64,000 bases of DNA from Niabella sp. GTDB lineage: Bacteria; Bacteroidota; Bacteroidia; Chitinophagales; Chitinophagaceae. Position numbers and translations under genes: made by a program. Of the stretch, positions 60,564 to 64,000 are shown piece by piece. The notes beneath the pieces are model-generated. The model saw only the letters and a list, made by a program, of their open reading frames with translations. It was not told the origin of the DNA and ran no database searches. The stretch is from positions 38,474 through 102,473 of the forward strand of contig NZ_JASLGT010000012.1 of NCBI RefSeq assembly GCF_030150205.1, given 5' to 3'. The first letter of the stretch is position 1. Each line of letters starts with the position of its first letter.

Positions 60564-60887
60564 ATGCGAAAAGCAGACTTAGTAAATAAGATCTCAGACA
60601 AAACCGGTATTCCAAAGGTTGATGTGCTTGTTACTTTGGAAACGATGTTTAAAGAAGTTAAGGATACACTTGCTTCCGGCGAAAACATCTACATCAGGGG
60701 CTTTGGCAGTTTCATTACCAAAAAAAGAGCTGCCAAGATCGGCCGGAATATTAAAAAGAACGTAGCCGTTCACATTCCGGAGCATTACATCCCTGCCTTT
60801 AAGCCGGCAAAAGAGTTTACCGCGGAAGTAAAAAAACTTGTTGAACCCAAACCAGATACTGGTCCGGGGGAAGACGCGGACGATTAG
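60564..60887 (+). CDS. HU family DNA-binding protein
   Basis: A 107-residue histone-like nucleoid protein. The N-terminal dimerisation helices (MRKADLVNKISDKTGIPKVDVLVTLETMFKEV) and the DNA-binding arm region NIYIRGFGSFITKKRAAKIGRNIKKNVAVHIPEHYIPAFKPAKEF are complete; the arm-tip Pro is at the usual place (HIPEHYIP). It has an acidic extension of about 17 residues at its end (EPKPDTGPGEDADD), longer than in E. coli HU (90). It is divergent from mutY and its leader is very AT-rich. Confidence 0.95.
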   Translation: MRKADLVNKISDKTGIPKVDVLVTLETMFKEVKDTLASGENIYIRGFGSFITKKRAAKIGRNIKKNVAVHIPEHYIPAFKPAKEFTAEVKKLVEPKPDTGPGEDADD

Positions 60888-60926
60888 AATTCTTTAAAAA
60901 AACTTCGTTTTGTAGCGGATTGCAGT

Positions 60927-60934
60927 TACCTTTG
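60927..60934 (+). promoter_or_regulatory. Probable -7 promoter element for the TPR protein gene
   Basis: TACCTTTG, followed by C, is a perfect TAnnTTTG match 18 bp before the TTG start. A TTTTG upstream (60908-60912) is only 14 bp away, closer than usual for -33. Confidence 0.42.
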
Positions 60935-60952
60935 CCGTCCAATTAAGGACAG

Positions 60953-61822
60953 TTGAAGAAACCCCAGGTAATAACAATCGCTATAGCGGTGGTAGCAATC
61001 GTGCTACTGCTGGCTTTTGGACGTACAACCCCTAAAGCGGGTCCGAAACCAGCTGCCGGTGAAATGGCGCAGGAACATGATCAGCACGATCATGATAATG
61101 CCACCGGTGGTTTCTCTATTGATACGGTGCTTGTTATGTCGAAAAAAGAGCTTCCTGCCGATCAGGCGCTGAGGCTTGACCTGTTGGAACAAAGCATCAC
61201 CCGCGGTGATGTAAAGAAACAAAAACTGGATGTTTATCATCAGTTAGCACATTTCTGGAAAGACACGGCAAAAGCCTTTATCCCCTACGCCTGGTTTACT
61301 GCAGAATCCGCAAGGTTGGAAAATTCCGAAAAAAGTCTCAACTTTGCAGCCCAAATCTTCTTAAGCCAGTTAACTCAGGTTGAAAATGCGCAAACACGTC
61401 ATTGGATGGCTGAGCAGGCAAAAGACCTGTTTGAGAAAACGTTGTCTGTAAATCCTGCAAATGATTCGGCACAGGTAGGCTTGGGGGCAACGTATCTTTA
61501 CGGGGGTATTGGTACTCCAATGGAAGGTATCGGAAAAATCAGAGCTGTTGTTGAAAAAGACAGTACCAATGTTTATGCGCAGATGACGCTGGCCACGGCT
61601 TCCCTTATGAGTGGTCAAAAGCAAAAAGCGCAGGATCGTTTGGAAACTGTTTTAAAATTGCAGCCGCAAAATATCCAGGCAATCCTGATGCTTGGAGATC
61701 TATACGAAAAGGATGGTAATAAAGACCAGGCCATACAGTGGTACTCAAAAGCTGTAAAACTGGTGCAAAGAGCGGATATCAAGACAGAGCTGGAGAAGCG
61801 GATTGAAGCATTAAAGAAATAA
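60953..61822 (+). CDS. Membrane-anchored TPR protein
   Basis: A 289-residue protein with one N-terminal membrane helix (about residues 5-22: VITIAIAVVAIVLLLAFG), then a His/Asp-rich linker (EHDQHDHDN). At least four tetratricopeptide-like helix pairs follow in residues 95-285, including ALRLDLLEQSITRGD, AQVGLGATYLYGGIG, AQMTLATASLMSGQKQKAQDRLETVL and ILMLGDLYEKDGNKDQAIQWYSKAVKL. The start is a TTG preceded by AAGGACAG, one of the few Shine-Dalgarno-like sequences in the window; no ATG is in frame upstream. It is probably a periplasm-facing scaffold. It lies between HU and the small basic protein and RNase G genes. Confidence 0.85.
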   Translation: MKKPQVITIAIAVVAIVLLLAFGRTTPKAGPKPAAGEMAQEHDQHDHDNATGGFSIDTVLVMSKKELPADQALRLDLLEQSITRGDVKKQKLDVYHQLAHFWKDTAKAFIPYAWFTAESARLENSEKSLNFAAQIFLSQLTQVENAQTRHWMAEQAKDLFEKTLSVNPANDSAQVGLGATYLYGGIGTPMEGIGKIRAVVEKDSTNVYAQMTLATASLMSGQKQKAQDRLETVLKLQPQNIQAILMLGDLYEKDGNKDQAIQWYSKAVKLVQRADIKTELEKRIEALKK

Positions 61823-61862
61823 AAATATTTAATTAAAGTTCATTTTAAAAAATTTATTGAGT

Positions 61863-61955
61863 ATGCCTTGTGGTAAAAAAAGAAAACGTCATAAAATCGC
61901 AACACACAAACGTAAAAAAAGACTGAGAAAGAATCGTCATAAGAAAAGAAAATAG
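61863..61955 (+). CDS. 30-residue basic protein, AURKAIP1/COX24-type (mS38-like)
   Basis: Very short gene of 30 codons: MPCGKKRKRHKIATHKRKKR followed by LRKNRHKKRK. More than half of the residues are Lys, Arg or His. The KRHKIATHKRKKRLRKNRHKK pattern matches the AURKAIP1/COX24 domain, seen in the mitochondrial ribosomal protein mS38 and in small proteins of Bacteroidota that are probably ribosomal subunits (recognition by pattern, ribosome role inferred). It begins 40 bp after the TPR gene. The sequence would be lost under usual length cut-offs. No other function is suggested. Confidence 0.82.
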   Translation: MPCGKKRKRHKIATHKRKKRLRKNRHKKRK

Positions 61956-62168
61956 AATAGCGTTTTTCTTTTAAGACATTTGAAATAACAGGTAGTATTC
62001 TGTTGATATAGAAATTACCTGTTATTGCTTTTGTATGGACCGGTTTTTTAAATAATGATGTGAGCATACCCCATCCTGTCTGCTGCCATAATATAATATT
62101 TTGCCCTTCATTATTCTGCTAGCCGTTTCTTTATAATACTTCAAGATGAGTACTCATGGTGGTTTCTC

Positions 62169-63722
62169 ATGAATAAAGACCTTATTATTAATGCCACGCC
62201 TACGGGGGTGGATATAGCCCTGCTTGAGAACAATAAACTGGTAGAGCTACATAGTGAAAAAACGGACTCCCGTTTTGCAGTAGGCGATCTTTATCTGGGT
62301 AAGGTAAAAAAGCTGATGCCCGGGCTGAACGCAGCATTTATTGATCTGGGATACGAAAAGGATGCATTCCTGCACTATACGGACCTGAGCCCTTATGTAA
62401 AATCCCTGCTGAAATTTACCCAGCAGGCGATGAACCAAAGCGGCGATCAGGGAATGGATTTCTCGAAATTTGAGATCGAGCCGGAAATTATTAAAACCGG
62501 TAAGATCACCGAAGTATTGAGCGGTAAGCCGCATATACTGGTTCAGATTTTAAAAGAACCCATTGCTGCCAAAGGGCCGCGCCTGAGCTGCGAGCTTTCG
62601 TTACCTGGCCGGTATATCGTTATTACCCCTTTCAACAATATTGTGGCGGTTTCCAAGAAGATTCATTCTTCTGAGGAACGGAAGCGGCTGCAAAAAATTG
62701 TAGAGGCGGTAAAACCCAAAAACTTTGGGGTAATCGTTCGTACAGCGGCTGAGGGTAAGAATACGGCAGAGCTGTATGAAGATCTGACCAACCTGGTGAC
62801 CTCCTGGAAAACCATTGAGCAGAATCTGAAGGGGGCTGTAGCGCCGGCCAAGATCCTGAGCGAGCAGAATAAAACCAACAGTATTTTAAGGGATCTGCTG
62901 AATGCGGATTTTAACCGTATTATCGTAAACTCGAAAAGCATTTACACCGAAACCAAGCAGTACATTCAAAAGATCGCTCCGGAAAAGGCAGAGATCGTTT
63001 CGCTTTACCAGAGCCCGGGGGGGATTTTTGATTCCTTTGGCATTACCAAGCAGGTAAAAGCGTCGTTTGGTAAAACAGTGAATCTGAATAGCGGGGCTTA
63101 CCTGATTATTGAGCATACCGAAGCCCTGCATGTAATTGATGTAAACAGCGGCTACAAAAATGTAAGCAATAACCAGGAACAAAATGCACTGGCCACCAAC
63201 CTGGAGGCGGCGGAAGAAATATCGCGGCAGCTGCGGCTGCGTGATATCGGCGGCATCATTGTGGTGGATTTTATCGATATGAAACAGGCGGAGAACAAAC
63301 GGACCCTCTATGAAAAAATGGAGGAGTTTATGAAGGTTGACCGCGCAAGGCATTCGGTACTTCCCATTTCCAAGTTTGGACTGATGCAGATCACCCGGCA
63401 GCGTATGCGCCCGGAGGTAAACATCAATACCCAGGAAATTTGTCCCACCTGTAATGGTACCGGTAAAATTGCTTCGTCCCTCATCCTGGAGGATGAAATC
63501 GAAAAGAATTTAAGCTACCTGATTACGCATAAGCATAAAGACCTGAAACTGGTGGTAAACCCCATCGTGTTTGCGTACCTTACCAAGGGTTTCTGGTTCA
63601 ACAGCAAACTGGCGAAGTGGAATAAAAAATTCGGCCAGAAAATAAAACTGGAACAAAACAGCACGTATCAGCTGGTAGAATACCGGTTTTTCAACAGCGA
63701 AGAGGAAGAGATTAAAATGTAG
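62169..63722 (+). CDS. rng: Rne/Rng family ribonuclease (RNase G type)
   Basis: Endoribonuclease that processes rRNA and starts mRNA decay. The 517 residues lack the long C-terminal scaffold of RNase E, so it is of RNase G type. It has an S1 domain (about 35-120: VGDLYLGKVKKLMPGLNAAFIDLGYEKDAFLH), then the catalytic DNase I-like domain with Asp324 in VIDVNSG and Asp367 in VVDFIDMKQAENK, equivalent to Asp303 and Asp346 of E. coli RNase E. The Zn-link CPTCNGTGKI is at about 424-433. Position beside HU and mutY is usual in this phylum. It is the last complete gene of the window. Confidence 0.95.
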   Translation: MNKDLIINATPTGVDIALLENNKLVELHSEKTDSRFAVGDLYLGKVKKLMPGLNAAFIDLGYEKDAFLHYTDLSPYVKSLLKFTQQAMNQSGDQGMDFSKFEIEPEIIKTGKITEVLSGKPHILVQILKEPIAAKGPRLSCELSLPGRYIVITPFNNIVAVSKKIHSSEERKRLQKIVEAVKPKNFGVIVRTAAEGKNTAELYEDLTNLVTSWKTIEQNLKGAVAPAKILSEQNKTNSILRDLLNADFNRIIVNSKSIYTETKQYIQKIAPEKAEIVSLYQSPGGIFDSFGITKQVKASFGKTVNLNSGAYLIIEHTEALHVIDVNSGYKNVSNNQEQNALATNLEAAEEISRQLRLRDIGGIIVVDFIDMKQAENKRTLYEKMEEFMKVDRARHSVLPISKFGLMQITRQRMRPEVNINTQEICPTCNGTGKIASSLILEDEIEKNLSYLITHKHKDLKLVVNPIVFAYLTKGFWFNSKLAKWNKKFGQKIKLEQNSTYQLVEYRFFNSEEEEIKM

Positions 63723-63727
63723 TATTT

Positions 63728-63823
63728 AAAATATAGAATATTAAATGTAAAATGCGGCATTAGGATGCGTTTGAAAGAGCGCCTTCTTTACGTTTACATT
63801 TGAAGTTTGATATTCTATATTTT
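63728..63823. repeat. AT-rich inverted repeat downstream of rng
   Basis: AAAATATAGAATA (63728-63740) is the perfect inverse of TATTCTATATTTT (63811-63823), and AAATGTAAA (63743-63751) is the inverse of TTTACATTT (63793-63801). The enclosed segment is GC-richer. It may be a transcription-ending structure for rng or another dispersed intergenic palindrome. Confidence 0.7.
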
Positions 63824-63863
63824 ACATTTATTTATCCTTGAATTGACAAGGGCCTTCATCATT

Positions 63864-63944
63864 AGACCTCTTTCATAATTCGAAATTCACATTGGTGTAA
63901 AAGTTTTTGATATGAAGTTGGGGTAAATTGGTTTTACCTTTGTG
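63864..63944 (+). mobile_element. Possible left end of an IS5-like insertion sequence
   Basis: The sequence AGACCTCTTTCATAATT starts at 63864, 81 bp before the transposase-like start codon, and has the look of an IS end of the IS5/IS1031 group (GAGACC-like). The matching right end lies outside the window, so the boundary cannot be proved. Confidence 0.4.
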
Positions 63945-64000
63945 ATGCGCTATAAACAAATCGGGAATCTTTCGGCTGCTCAGTTTCAAAGGGCTACCGG
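63945..64000 (+). CDS. Start of an IS5-like transposase (truncated by window edge)
   Basis: From an ATG at 63945 the frame reads MRYKQIGNLSAAQFQRATG and runs off the window. The pattern LSxxxFxRxTG is the typical N-terminus of IS5-group transposases (a helix-turn-helix preceding the DDE domain). Only 18 residues are visible, so the family is tentative and completeness unknown. The reading frame is intact so far. Confidence 0.55.
   Translation, partial: MRYKQIGNLSAAQFQRAT

Overview
The window reads as a chromosomal segment of a Bacteroidota bacterium, most likely a Chitinophagaceae-type Sphingobacteriia-like lineage (the family is my inference). The signs are two SusC/SusD pairs, DUF4476, DUF6370, DUF1800/DUF1501 and DUF3109 proteins, a fused MurF-alanine racemase, a BirA without a DNA-binding domain, the futalosine enzyme MqnC, a mutY-ssb-gldE cluster, promoters of the Bacteroidota type (TAnnTTTG near -7) and almost no Shine-Dalgarno sequences. 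Coding density is high. I see no rRNA, tRNA, CRISPR array or prophage.

Layout. 0-8 kb: birA, a small HELKH protein, a Uma2 nuclease-like protein, bcp, an M23 endopeptidase, a diheme cytochrome c, a DUF4476 protein and a subtilase. 8-16 kb: carB (without its C-terminal allosteric domain), pdxA, an M48 peptidase, a NadR-type kinase, an M23 lipoprotein, an Nfu scaffold and an ArsC-like protein. 16-21 kb: two lipoproteins, a divergent LytTR regulator/LytS-type kinase pair and an MFS exporter. 21-37 kb is the accessory core: two consecutive ROK regulator-SusC-SusD units, the second followed by a family 3 glycoside hydrolase. Both ROK genes carry the same unusual palindromic operator-like array directly before the start codon. 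37-38 kb: a RelE/ParE toxin-antitoxin pair and a single-domain asparaginase-like protein. 38-43 kb: a CPA1 antiporter and mqnC-ndh (menaquinone synthesis and a menaquinone-reducing dehydrogenase). 43-48 kb: a run of co-directional genes (iscA-like, terC, murF/alr, lspA, DUF6370). 48-55 kb: fumC, a WG-repeat protein, an enoyl-CoA hydratase and the DUF1800-DUF1501 pair. 55-64 kb: YtxH, an ABC ATPase, DUF3109, gldE, ssb and mutY on the minus strand, then HU, a TPR protein, a 30-residue basic ribosomal-type protein and RNase G on the plus strand. The start of an IS5-like transposase runs off the right edge.

Most genes are housekeeping. What stands out is (1) the duplicated ROK-SusCD locus, with strongly conserved regulator C-termini, diverged transporters and a shared operator architecture, and (2) several intergenic nested palindromes and dispersed short repeats, including two elements of about 270 bp each that should fold into long interrupted hairpins. 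Starts were moved downstream where a signal peptide or conserved N-terminus demanded it.
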